Shown in pieces: positions 1 to 12,000 of a DNA stretch of 64,000 nt (position 1 is the stretch's first letter; every line of letters begins with the position of its first letter). The stretch comes from Melitaea cinxia (Eukaryota > Arthropoda > Insecta > Lepidoptera > Nymphalidae), in NCBI RefSeq assembly GCF_905220565.1, contig NC_059405.1, positions 744,001-808,000 of the forward strand. The letters run 5' to 3'. Below the pieces are notes generated by a model. It did no database searches and was not told the DNA's origin. It worked only from the letters and a program-made list of their open reading frames with translations. The position numbers and the translations under genes were made by a program.

Positions 1-308
1 TTCAACCGATTAGTCCTCATTTATATACTACCTTTTTTTTGTTTTAATAGAACGAAATTGTTTAAATATTGTTTGATACAATTATAACATAAGAGAAATG
101 GTACAACTTGTAAAATATATGTAAGTCACGACGCATAAGTTAGATATAAATATTTATAACTTTGTTTTTATTTGTATAATAAAACCTGTCTGTTAAATTA
201 TATTTAAGTTACGAATAAATAACATAAAATAAAGATATTACCTTTTTATTTATTTTTAAGTAACCTTTTAAAAAAGAGTAGGTAAGAGTAGGTAGAGTAC
301 TAATTAGT
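1..308. other. AT-rich intergenic, no gene seen
   Basis: Very AT-rich sequence with no coding signature or recognisable repeat on either strand. Confidence 0.5.
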
Positions 309-636
309 AACACCGCTCTGGTGTAGTGGTGCGTGTAATCGCCTAAAACAACGACTGTTTGCGAGTTCGATTCCCGCTCGGGATGGATATTTGTATTTGT
401 AAAAACAATTCTTTCCGGTTCAGATGTCTGTCCTTGTGGGTGTGTCCCCACCATGCCTCAGAAAGCACGATAAGCCGTCGGTCCCGGTTATCATAAATAC
501 CTGATACCGTTCGGTACTCATTACATAGGCAACATATCCGCCAACCCAAGTGGAGCAGTGTGGTGGATTAACCTTCAATCCTTCTCTTATATGGAGAAAA
601 AGGCCTATGCAGTGGGATGTTACAGGCTGAATGCGA
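309..636 (+). mobile_element. SINE-t copy, tRNA-derived SINE
   Basis: The left end is a tRNA-like head: an A-box-like TGGTGTAGTGG and a B box GAGTTCGATTCCCGC about 50 bp later. A body shared with other copies in the window follows (TCGGTCCCGGTTAT, CCTGATACCG, the ACATATCCGCCAACCC block). The right end GGCCTATGCAGTGGGATGTTACAGGCTGAA is a decayed form of the LINE-like tail that reads EAYAQQWDITG-stop in better copies. Pol III head plus LINE tail is normal SINE structure. The short antisense ORFs here are repeat shadows. Confidence 0.75.
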
Positions 637-1089
637 ATTAGTAACGCTGTAAAGAGTAACTAACAGTAACATAATTATATGTATGTAGACCATTATAATA
701 TACTTTCAACTTTTTCCACTTAGATTGTAGTTACTAAATAAACAATTTAAATTTTTATTCGAAGGAAACAGTAACTGTCCTAATAAACGAGGGTTGCTTA
801 TGCCAAAAATTTAATCTGATTGTTACAGCCGCAAATGATACGGATAACATATAGGTAGGTTTGCATAAACGAAATTAAAAATGAATAATATACAACTGAA
901 TATTATTATATCATCGACACTTGCTATATGACAACAATTTCACCACATTAATTAAATTTTATGTTGTTTCTCTCAAAAAAAAAATGTTGGAATTTCAAAA
1001 GAATATTAAAAATATTAATAAAACTTCAACGAAACTGAAGATTTAAAAGTAAAGATAAAAATTATTATCATTATAGAAATTATTAAGTA
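637..1089. other. AT-rich intergenic, nothing recognised
   Basis: No coding frame and no recognisable repeat was seen. Confidence 0.45.
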
Positions 1090-1425
1090 TATATTATAGA
1101 ACAATTGTGTTTGCTTGCAAACCAAAAAAATCTGACTTCAATTACATAGACAAGTAATGCAACGTAAGTTGACGAAAAAAATTAACAAACGCACAAGTCG
1201 TCACTACGATTTTCGAGGGTTCCCGTCTTTTTCTCTAAGATTCCATCATCGGATCATGGTTTCCTTATTATGGTACCACCCCTGAGATATCTCCTTTCCA
1301 ACAAAAAAAGAATTAGAAAAATCGGTTCATAAACGACGAAGTCATCCCCGAACATACATAAAATATGTATATATACGGTCGAATTGAGTAATCTCCTCCT
1401 TTTTTGATGTCGGTTAAAAAAGCTA
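1090..1425 (-). repeat. Rep-F copy, internally deleted
   Basis: The sequence starts with the ACAATTGTGTTTGCTTGCAA end and a TCTGACTTCAATTACATAG segment. It passes through the diagnostic block (TTTCGAGGGTTCCCG, CCATCATCGGATCATGGTTTCC, CCTTTCCAACAAAAAAAG) and ends GGTCGAATTGAGTAATCTCC ... GATGTCGGTTAAAAAA. It matches the full copies near 25.1 and 62.4 kb but lacks part of the middle. No coding capacity is seen. Confidence 0.75.
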
Positions 1426-1898
1426 TACATAGTTGAATGTATGATATAAGCAATTAAATTAAAAAAAATATATATGAAAAATGTTCAATTACTTAATCGC
1501 TAAGTTTAGCAGTGATTTAAAAATACCAAATCAATGTCTTTGTAATTCTTCATTTAGTTCCACTTTTACGCGTCAAGTTATAATTATTGGTCAACAATTT
1601 TTTGCCATTAAAGTATTGTGGGAATTTCCTAATAAAAGAAAATTAACTGGAGTCTCTATCTCTACTCATCTACTGTCTTTTTGTTTTGTTATTTTATTTA
1701 TCTGTATTATAAATGGCGTTATGACAATCAGCCGTCACAGCTTGTTTTGCCAGCTTTTAAATTTTCCTCCAATTACAGATCTTTGGGTATTTTAGGGTTT
1801 TTTCCGTATAGATATTTGTATTAATTAATATGTCTTAAAATTGGTCTGATATTTACTATCATGCTAATTTCAGGGGGGGCATTTAATGCGCATAGTGC
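1426..1898. other. AT-rich intergenic, no supported gene
   Basis: A 104-codon frame runs from 1481 to 1795. It has no recognisable motif, AT-driven codon use and no adjacent gene structure, so it was not called. Confidence 0.4.
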
Positions 1899-2506
1899 AT
1901 CTATAATCATCATCATTACAGCCCATACAGTCCACCGCTGGACATAGGCCTCCACAAGTTTACGTCAAAAATAACGTGAACTCATGTGTTTTGCCCATAG
2001 TCACCACGCTGGGCAGGCGGGTTGGTGAACGCAGTACTGGCTTTGTCGCACCAAAGACTCTGCTGCCCGTCCTCGGCCTGTGTATTTCAAAGCCAGTAGT
2101 TGGATGGTTATCCCGCCATCGGTCGGCTTCTTAAGTTCCAAGATGGTTGTCATCATCATTCATCATTACGGCCTATACAGTCCACTGCTGGACATAGGCC
2201 TCCACAAGTTTACGCCAAAAATAACGTGAACTCATGTGTTTTGCCCATAGTCACCACGCTGGGCAGGCGGGTTGGTGACCGCAGTACTGGCTTTGTCGCA
2301 CCGAAGACGCTGCTGCCCGTCTTCGGCCTGTGTATTTCAAAGCCAGCAGTTGGATGGATATCCCGCCATCGGTCGGCTTTTTAAGTTCCAAGGTGGTTGT
2401 GGAACCTTGTTATCCCTTAGTCGCCTCTTACGACACCCACGGGAAGAGAGGGGGTGGCTAAATTCTTTAGTGCCGTAGCCACACAGCACTATATATCTAT
2501 AATCAT
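1899..2506 (-). mobile_element. Rep-A head-to-tail double insertion with one TSD pair
   Basis: Two Rep-A units lie in the same minus orientation: a unit without its 5' head (about 1911-2148) and a near-complete unit (about 2149-2490). Each begins on the + strand with the complement of the RTE tail (CAGTCCACTGCTGGACATAGGCC). The pair is flanked by one perfect 12-bp duplication, ATCTATAATCAT, at 1899-1910 and 2495-2506. This suggests a single insertion event for the dimer, or a later insertion into the tail of a first copy. Confidence 0.8.
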
Positions 2507-2866
2507 ATGAACGTAATATTTTCACGATTTTAGTCATGTTTTATATAGAACATAAAATCAAAGCATAACAAGATATTTTTATTGAATAATTATTTTTAAT
2601 TTATTGGTATCATTTTTATAGAATAAAGGCTTAAGAGGATAAGAGGGATTGTGACTATTTTAAAAGTTTTTGACTTAACCTTTGGGGATACAATTTCAGA
2701 GAAATGGTAACACTAACAATGGCGTCTAATTAATCGCTGTCATAAATGTCATTTTCGCAAATGCTGCGCGTTGTGCGGAAATTTTATTAATTATAAATTA
2801 ACATCTAATATACTCACATTTAAGTATTTTCCAAATATTTATTATACATAACGTGATATTAGAATA
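2507..2866 (+). promoter_or_regulatory. presumed FNBP4 promoter and 5' UTR
   Basis: This is the non-repetitive interval between the Rep-A insertion and the FNBP4 start codon. I see no TATA box at a convincing distance. A dyad-like TGTCATAAATGTCA lies at about 2738-2751. An in-frame stop (TAA, 2849-2851) precedes the ATG, which limits upstream extension. The transcription start site cannot be placed from sequence alone. Confidence 0.4.
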
Positions 2867-3062
2867 ATGAGTAACGTGAATCCTCTCGGGTTGTTAGTGA
2901 ACTATGGTGATTCTGATGAAGAGATGGAGGACGGGACTCCGATTTCTGCCAAACGTTACGATATTGCAAATAAACGGGCACCGGCAGCTTATCCAGGATA
3001 TGACGTGAATCATCAGACTACTGCTCCCGCTGGTATACACCCAGCGCCAATACCGCACTGCC
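2867..3062 (+). CDS. FNBP4: FNBP4 exon 1
   Basis: The start codon is preceded by an in-frame TAA at 2849. The exon encodes residues 1-65 plus one base of residue 66. It includes the acidic GDSDEEMEDG stretch typical of the family N-terminus and a Pro/Ala-rich end. The donor is CC|GTAAGT. The frame that reads on into the intron is not coding. Confidence 0.85.
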
Positions 3063-6000
3063 GTAAGTGTTACGTTTCACCTTATTTTGCAATTAACTCT
3101 TTTTAGTTAGAGGTCATTCATAATTCGTTTACAAGCTTTACATTGTGGTGATTATTAATAAAACAGAAAAAAACTTATCTACCTACCTCCTCCTCCTCCT
3201 AATCCTCCTAATCCTCCTTAGGCTACATTCATAATAAACCCAAAAACCTTTTTTGAGAAAATATGAAAAAAGCTGATAAATAACAAAAATATTCTTTTCT
3301 TCTTAATACCCTTATGCTGATCTTGATGATTGTACCATGAATAATTTTGTATATTTGCCACCTAATATTATATTGAATATATTACTTAACATAATTATTT
3401 TTATTTACGCTGTGGATATTCAGATTCCAGCGTGACTCCAGCGGTAATCTAACGTGATTGGTACTTCTTGAAAAAATAAAGTAACCTAACCTAACCTCAA
3501 AATTAGACCATTCATTGGGATAATTTCGTTCCGTATCGTCTGCAGTTTTTAAAGAACACTCTAGGGGTATTCAGTTTGATTAAGTTACGGAAACAGAATA
3601 ACAATCTAGTGTCTGAATATCCTTATCAATGTATTTAACATACAATGTGAAATATATTTGATGAAGTAATTAACAAAAATTGTTAATAATTACCATATAT
3701 CTATATCAATAAATAAAATTAGACTGTCTGTTTGTAATATTAAAATAATTGCTTTTTACTAAATGCATATGGATGTATACACGATACATATACCAAAATA
3801 AAAAAAATTAAATTTTTTGTCTGTTTGTCCCGGCTAATCTCTGAAACAGCTAGACTGATTTTGACGGGACTTTTACTGGCAGATAGCTGATGTAATAAGG
3901 AGTAACTTTGGCTACTTGTATTTTAGAAATTTATTTATTTTGTATTTCTGTGAATCGAAAAATATATTTTTTCAATTTCACGTAGACAAAGTCGTAAGCA
4001 CAGCTAGTATTCAAATATAATTGAATTATATATTTAAAAAATCGACCGTCTATATTAGTTGGCTGTTACCTATTTGGCGGTGCAATGGTTTAGGGTGTTG
4101 ACTTTCTCATCCGCCATCTCAAAGGGAGGATCCTCCGACCAGACGTGTGTTGTGTCTGGCGGGCTACTGCCCCAACGGTTGTTGTTGGGATTTTGTATAT
4201 ATACTCAATCACTTTGATAACGCGATGTAGGATACGTCAGTTTTTTTCTAATTACGTAGTTAGTATGTTGCGCGATAGATATCGCCACACCTACAACATA
4301 GGCCTATTTATTCGCAAAAGATGACTATGAGTTTATGCTAAAGATATTTATTCATTTTTACTATCTTTCCACAGCCTGGTCAGCCTGTTATGATGAAAAT
4401 AGTGGTTTCACATATTACTGGAATCAGCACACTAATGCCGTTACATGGGAGGCTCCTCCGGAGTATTTACTGGCGCTCAAGTTAGCACAGCAACAGTTAC
4501 ACACGTCAGGTATTTGTGCAATTTAAATCTTATATAGGTATAACTTTTTTGAATTAGAAAAGTGAGACTTTCTTTAACATACTTATGAATAAGTATTAAC
4601 GGAAGTAAGGCACAGCAAGAAATATACTGCTCAAAATCTGGATGAATCAGTTAAGCTGTGACTGGGCACCTCGAACTTACAGAATATCACAGCTAAATAA
4701 TACTGCTCTCAAGCTATGTTCGGTTCTTGTAGTGATCAAAGTGACCAGAACTCCTAGGGGGATTAGGACTTGGGTCGGTAATACACTTACCATGCTTCTA
4801 GCGTTGCAGGCGTACATACGCTACGGTAATCGCTTACCATCAGGTGACCCGTATGCTTGTTTGCTGACCTAGATGTATATAAATAAAACCTATATTAGTT
4901 GATAGACTAGTTAGTCAATTGTCTACAAAATGTTAATCTTAAAAATATTATCTTAACGCGCATAAATAAATGATGCTAGTTAATCGTCTAGAAATTTGAT
5001 TTATTATTATTTTGATGTCCTATTAGATTTCTATTTTATAAATTTTTTATATTTTGTCAATTAATTTGATAACATTAATTCATTTAATTACTACTTTTTA
5101 AGTACTGTGTGGCTACGCTGTACTGTGTGGCTACGGTACTAAAGAATATAGCCACCCCCTCTCTTCCCGTGGGTGTCGTAAGAGGCGACTAAGGGATAAC
5201 ATAGTTCCGCTACCACCTTGGAACTTAAAAAGCCGACCGATGGCGGGATAACCATCCAACTGCTGGCTTTGAAATACACAGGCCGAAGACGGGCAGCAGC
5301 GTCTTCGGTGCGACAAAGCCAGCCCTGCGGTCACTAACCCGCCTGCCTAGCGTGGTGACTATGGGCAAAACACATGAGTTCACGCTATTTTTGGCGTAAA
5401 CTTGTGGAGGCCTATGTCCAGTAGTGGACTGTAAAGGCTGTAATGATGAATTCATTTAATTTAGTTTACACTTGTAAATCGATAAAATTTTTTATTAAAT
5501 AATAAAATTATAGTAAATTTACATTACCGCTACTAGTAAATTACAAATAAAAACAAATCAGTCCTGGACTTAATAATAAAATTAAAAAAGTAGTGTTTAG
5601 CTCATAGTAAAATAAATTAACTAATTTGTATGTATCAAATTAGGGTCATCAGAAGTATCAGCAGAAGAATGGCAGCTTTACCAGCAAGCGTTGGCCGAGA
5701 AACAAAACTCACAGAATAAGATAGCGAAAGCTCCCGCTAAAACAAAGAAACCTGAGAAAGTTTTAAAGGAAAAATCAAAGGTCAACAAGAAAAGGGCGGC
5801 TAGTGACGATGAAGAGGAGTAAGTTCTTTTATTACTCAATTTATTTTTAAAGATTTTTTTTTTGGAGTAATTACGTAAGCAGAATTTTAGTAATTTTTAA
5901 TCAGCTCCCCTTTGTTAGCCGAAAGTTGTAAACATTAGTAGATATTTTTTTAATCTATTCAGAAATAATAAATAAATATTGTGCTGTGTGGTTGTGGCCA

Positions 6001-9000
6001 TCTGTGTAGTCGTGGCCATCTGTGTGGTTACGGCAGTAAAGAATATAGCCACCCCCTCTCTTCCCGTGGATGTCGTAAGATTCAACTAAGGGATAACACA
6101 GTTCCACTACCACCTTGGAACTTAAAAAGTCGACCGATGGCATGAAATTGTGGAGGACTATGTCCAGCAGTGGACTGTGAAAGGTTGAAATAAATATTGC
6201 TGATGTAACCACCATCTAGACCTCTTGGCCCCCATATCATCAAAAATAAGCAAAACAACAAAACCCTACCCCGTTCGGTGTTTACTTACTTAAGAAGTAT
6301 ACTCTAGAACTATAGTCTAGAACTATAGTCATACTTCTTACTATAAGCAGTAAATTTTTTGTTTTTAGCTTTTGATGTAATAATATATTTTTCATTATAA
6401 GTTTCACATCAATGTCTGTGTGTATTTATCAAAATGATATAAATTATTTTTGGAATAAAATGATTTTATTATAATGAAAATGTCCCATGTTATTTCCAGG
6501 AAAATAGAACTTATAACTTCATACCACAACTCGGACTCTGAATCAAACGACGAGTCAGAGAAGCTCCCAGTCACACCACCACTACCGAAACCTCCCACTG
6601 TATTACCGAAACATCCTCAAAAGAAGCAAAAGACGCAAATTAAACAAAAGGCACAAATAAAAAAGGCACAAGTTGAATTTGGACCGCCCTTACCACCGAA
6701 TCTAAATTACACAGTACCGATAGGACCCGAGCTGCCTCCGAACTTGATTGATAATAAACAAAAGTCTCCAGAAAGGAAAGAAACTAAACAAGTAAGTTGA
6801 TGATTTTTTTTTAATATTTTTAATTAATTTTAAACCCAAATAAACCTTTTAATGAATAGATATGGTAAATCTATATAAATAAAGATGGATGTTGCCAAGC
6901 GCATAACTCAATAATGGCTCGACCAATTCTGCTAATTTATGTTCCTTAAGGCCCACAGAATATATAACTAAAAAAAAAAAAAAATTAAAAATATTTTTAC
7001 TATTAACTTTTGACAGTACGAAGTCTGTCCGGGCAGCTAGTAATTGTATTTAAAAGATGTGAATTTTAGTTTAATTAGATAATCTTAATCAATAACATTA
7101 AAACTACAATTTATTATTAAACTTTTTGGCACCAGTGATGAGAAAGCAATCTGAAATCTCCGCTTCAGAAATAACTATCCAAGGGCAGTGGGAACTCGTT
7201 AATATTTTTTATTACTAACTTTTATTCTATATTACTGTCTCTATCAAATTATATATTTTTTCATCTATATAACCGTTTGTAATCAACGAACATGTTGATT
7301 ACACACGGTATATTACGGGTACTGTTCATATTTGTGTCATATTTCGTTAAGTAACAAAATATGATACATTTTTGGATGATTTCCGAGAGTTCTCATTGTA
7401 ATTGGAAATGTTATTAAGCGCTGTGATGGGTTAAAGTTTTCAATCTGAGGTGACTTAAAAAAATTTGTTCGATAGATTATATGGATAATTTTTGCCTTGA
7501 ATATTCAAAATAATCTAATTAGAAATTGGAAATGGTCGTTATATTTTACTTATTCTTTATTTTTTTGTATATATTAATATTTTCAAATCTTTAACATTCA
7601 AGCAGAATAAAACGAAACCGAAAGCCAGCGATGACAATGATAGCCAGGACGAAATGTGTTTATTGAAAAAATTAAAGGACAAAGCAAAATTATTAGAAAA
7701 ACTAGGTGGCGAACTACCGTCTGAAATACAGAAAATAATCAAAGACGAAGCAAGATCCAATAACGCGTCTCCGAAAACCGAAACAAGTGTAGCAGATCTC
7801 GATGTAGATGATTTACTTAAAGAAATAGAGAAAACAGAGCTACCCAAAGTTGTTAAATCTAAAGGAAAAGTAGACAGTAAACCTAAATCTAGCACAAATA
7901 GTTTGTCTAATTCACCTAAAAGTGGTGATAGGACTCCACCGTTAGATGAATTGAAAGCGCTATATCCGACCAATGGTTCAATATCCTTATTCCCAAGTGC
8001 TGCAAATATAGAAGAAAGTAAAACGGACGATATAGTGATTAAAGAAACGCCAGTTGTTGAAGAAAAAGATAAAAAAGAAAATGTCTATCTAATGAACATT
8101 GACGAACCAATAGAAAATGTGGGTAGAAAGAAATTGAGAATATCAAATTCAGTACTTCCAGAACGGAAGAAAGAAAAATCTGAAGTACCGGCTTACACGA
8201 CGAAATATTCCCAATTTATCGAAGGATTTTCGAACGAAAGGACCGGTTTGGGTTTCAGTAAGGAAGACGATGGGGGCGGTAGTCCAAAAAATACGATTAG
8301 CTATGGAAACGGTTTGACGTTTACTAAAGGTGAAACGTTGAACGAGGAAAAAAAAGATGATGATTTGGACGATCTTACAGAACTATTAGAGGCGAAATTA
8401 AAGTTCTTGAATCAATTACAGCCGAGCACACTCGCCCCGCTACAAGAGATGTTCATACAAATGCAGGTGAGTGTACTTTTGTTAAAATAATTTATATATT
8501 AATACGTTTAGCAAAAACTTTGTACCCTTTTTTTGAAAAAATTCGAGGATGTAATTTCGAACACATGGTTTATTTAGAGAATAAGTGCAGAATGCTAATA
8601 TTTTTTATAAAATTATGCATAAATACACATAAAATAAAAACTAAAAAATTTACATATTACCATGTATTAACACACATATATATTCTTTTGTTTAATGTTT
8701 AAAGTTATAATTTACATTAGTTATGGTTGAATTTCGACCACTGGGCGACTACTAGTGATATATTAATGCTAGAGATTAAAAGTCTAATTTTTTAGACGAC
8801 GCGTTAATGCAACTGTCTGGTTTATGACTGTTGAGCTGGCGGTCGCGGGTTCGATTCCCGCACATGGCATAAATTTGCACTGGTCATATAATATCGACCG
8901 TATATAAGAGTGAGAGCGATTCCAATTAAATTTATTTGTTTATTAATTTTATTATTATTATTTTTTTTTTTTTTAATTTATTTATGGCGAAATTGATTGT

Positions 9001-12000
9001 AACTGCTATGAGATACTGTTGTTATATTTATTAGTTTATTATATTATATTAATCAAATGTATATATATGTATTGCTTATAAGTATTAATGTGTAGATATT
9101 TGTATGTAAGTTTATTACAATATAACTGCACCACCTACCCGCTCCTCAAATAAATAGTATTCAATCCTATTTCGGGTTGTCTGGAAGAAATGGCTAACTA
9201 GCCATAAGACCGCCTCTTGTACTACACATTCTTAAGTTGTCTGTATTATTATTATTTTGTATTTGCATATTGTGGTGTACAATAAAGAGTAAATAAATAA
9301 ATAAATAAATATATAAATATAACCTTCACATACGGTCGTATGTCCCTACGGTAGGTAACTTAATGCTTGTGTTATAGGTAACAGTCGACTGCTATAGCTA
9401 TTGTTTTGATAAATATACATAGAAATAATACATATATAAATACAAATAATACACCCAGACTCAGGCGGGAATCGAACTCACAACCCGCGACACAGAAAGC
9501 AGGGCCATTACAAGCTGCGCCAACGGGCTAGTCCAAAATCCCCAGACCGCGCCAAATAAAAATGTTTTGCCGGGGTCTGCGGGTTTTTGCTTGTGAACCG
9601 TGTTTCCGGACCCCAAACACAGGAGTAAATAGTGAAGGGCGGTGAGTGTGAGGCGTTTATTTACGCGTGACATTGTATTGTGCTCGGACACGTGTTTGTT
9701 TGTATAGACGTTAGCGTCCGCGTTCCGCCGTCACGCTATCTTTCTCATACTCCGACGCACACCGTGCTTACAGCCGAGCCAATTAATCTGATGGCTGTTC
9801 CGACGCGGTGTGTGGTAGTGCGGCCGGACGACTAAAAGGCCTACACGGTCGGGATCGACCGCCGACCGTCGTGTTCTTGGTCGGGTCAACCAATTTTTGT
9901 ATTAATTCGCAGACGCTGGTGTCGGCGTTCCGCGCCGGCGCGCTGTCGGCGCCGTACTGGCGGCGCTGGGCGCGCGGCGCCGAGCGCGCGCTCGCGCAGC
10001 ACGAGGAGGCCGCCGCGCCGCCCGGCTGGCTCTGCGCCTTCCTGAGGTACGGCCCTCCCTTATATACCCGCCACCGGCCGCGAGCCCCGCGCGTGCGCCG
10101 TGTGTCACACCGTACGCGGTCCGCGCTCGATGTATTGCGTGTCGTACTGTCGTCGCTCTTATTGTTGTGCGACTTTAGTTTACCGGCGCTCGTAAATTTG
10201 TAAAGCAACGCCATCTAGCGTTAATTTCTAGGAGTGTAAAGTAAATTTATTTTTAAACTAGCCGACCCGTGCCCACTTTGTTGAACGTTAATTATTATTA
10301 TATTAACCAAGTAACACACTTTAAAGAACAAATTTTATAGGGCTAAAATAAATAATATGTTGCTCCCGTATATTTATTATTTTAAATTACAGAACCAAAT
10401 AACATACTTTAAAGAACAAATTTTATAGCGCTTAAATAAATAATATGTTGCTCCCGTGTATTTATTATTTTAAATTACAGAACCAAATCACATACTTTAA
10501 AGAACAAATTTTATAGCACTTAAATAAATAATATGTTGTTCCAACGCCATCTATAAAAAATCGAAAAAACGTCGTCGAGAGACTAAAATAAGACTAAATT
10601 AATAACGTCGAAAGACTAATAAATTGTTTTCTCTTAGCGATAGATGGCGCTAGTTTATTTACCATTTTAATACCATTTTAATCTTTTTCTTATTTACTGA
10701 ATTTTTTGTTCAATCACAATAAAATATAGCCTATATCACTCCTGAATAGTATAGCTTTCTGTTAGTGAAAGAATTTCCATGATCGGATCAGTATTTGCGA
10801 AGATTACCCCCTACATACAAACAAAGTTATAAACTTTACCTCTTTATAATATTAGTATAGATTAATTGTGATATGTCATATCGGACGAATCGATATCGTT
10901 TGGATGCAAATTTGTCCGTTGAGTATTTATAATAAGTAATAATACAAGTTGTTAGTTTCTAAACAACATGGAATTACAAGTTCTGGTAATTGACTGACAA
11001 TATGTGGCAGTAGTAGACAAGTGTATTCGTATACTTTGGGACGGACAGACTGACGGAAGAATGTTCAACGGGACCTGTAAATCCTTCGATGCTGTTAATA
11101 TTATGAAAAACATTACAAATTAAGGCCAAAACAACATATTATTCAAAAATTTAAGTGACCACATGAATGAATATGTGTTGTTTGTTACTTTCACTACTAC
11201 TTTCAATTAATCAAATACCCACATGACGTGGGTATATAATTGTTTACTCCCTTACTCCCTATCAACTAGATGACGATAATTAAATAATTGGTTTCTCACT
11301 AAATTTTACCCGTAACACCATAAAGCGACGTACTTTCTGCTTTCGTTTTTAATTATTATAGAAATCCGTATCGGTGTGACAAACGGTAATGGACTCTAAG
11401 GTAAAGATCACGTGCTGTGGTATTTTATGGCGGACTTATAGTGAATGAAAAACGGGGAATCGTACTAGTGCTATAGAACTATTTTTATAATATTTACATT
11501 TGTTATTTCTAATGTAAACTGTTAATTTTTTAGGAATGTGATATGATTGTAATATCTGTGATATAAGAGTACCTGATGTAGTTAATAAATTATTCACATT
11601 AACACGAGTTTCTTTAAACCTCTTTTATAATCCCAAAAATAAAAAAAATAATAATTTTAGGTTTTTCAAAAGATTATTGTCAGTTAAACTAATTTGTATC
11701 CATAAATTTAACATCATACAAATAACTGTAAATAGCGAAATACGCTGAAGAAAGAAGTTGGAAGATAGAAGATTTGAAACAAAAGAAAAAGAATGAAAGA
11801 GAAGGCGAGACTTCGCGCCGGGGATTTTGGTAAGAAAAATATGACTTATTTAAAATTGTATCTTCTTGATATTGCACTTTGATCTTGTTCCAGGTGGCCT
11901 TCATCCCGGCGATAATAAAACGAAAATGGTAGATTTGGGTGTAAGAACTTAACTATTTATGGGTTTTTTGGGATAAAACAAAAAAAAAACATTTAGTTAG

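Noticed and set aside
1481..1795. 104-codon frame in the left intergenic region
   Set aside because: No motifs, AT-driven composition, no splice or promoter context.
7557..7973. 138-codon antisense Ser/Leu-rich frame
   Set aside because: It is the complement of FNBP4 exon 5, whose sense frame is supported by splice phase and family motifs.
9783..10214. Overlapping Arg/Ala-rich frames of 131 and 143 codons on both strands
   Set aside because: They are produced by GC-rich sequence around FNBP4 exon 6. Only the spliced + strand frame has conserved residues and splice sites.
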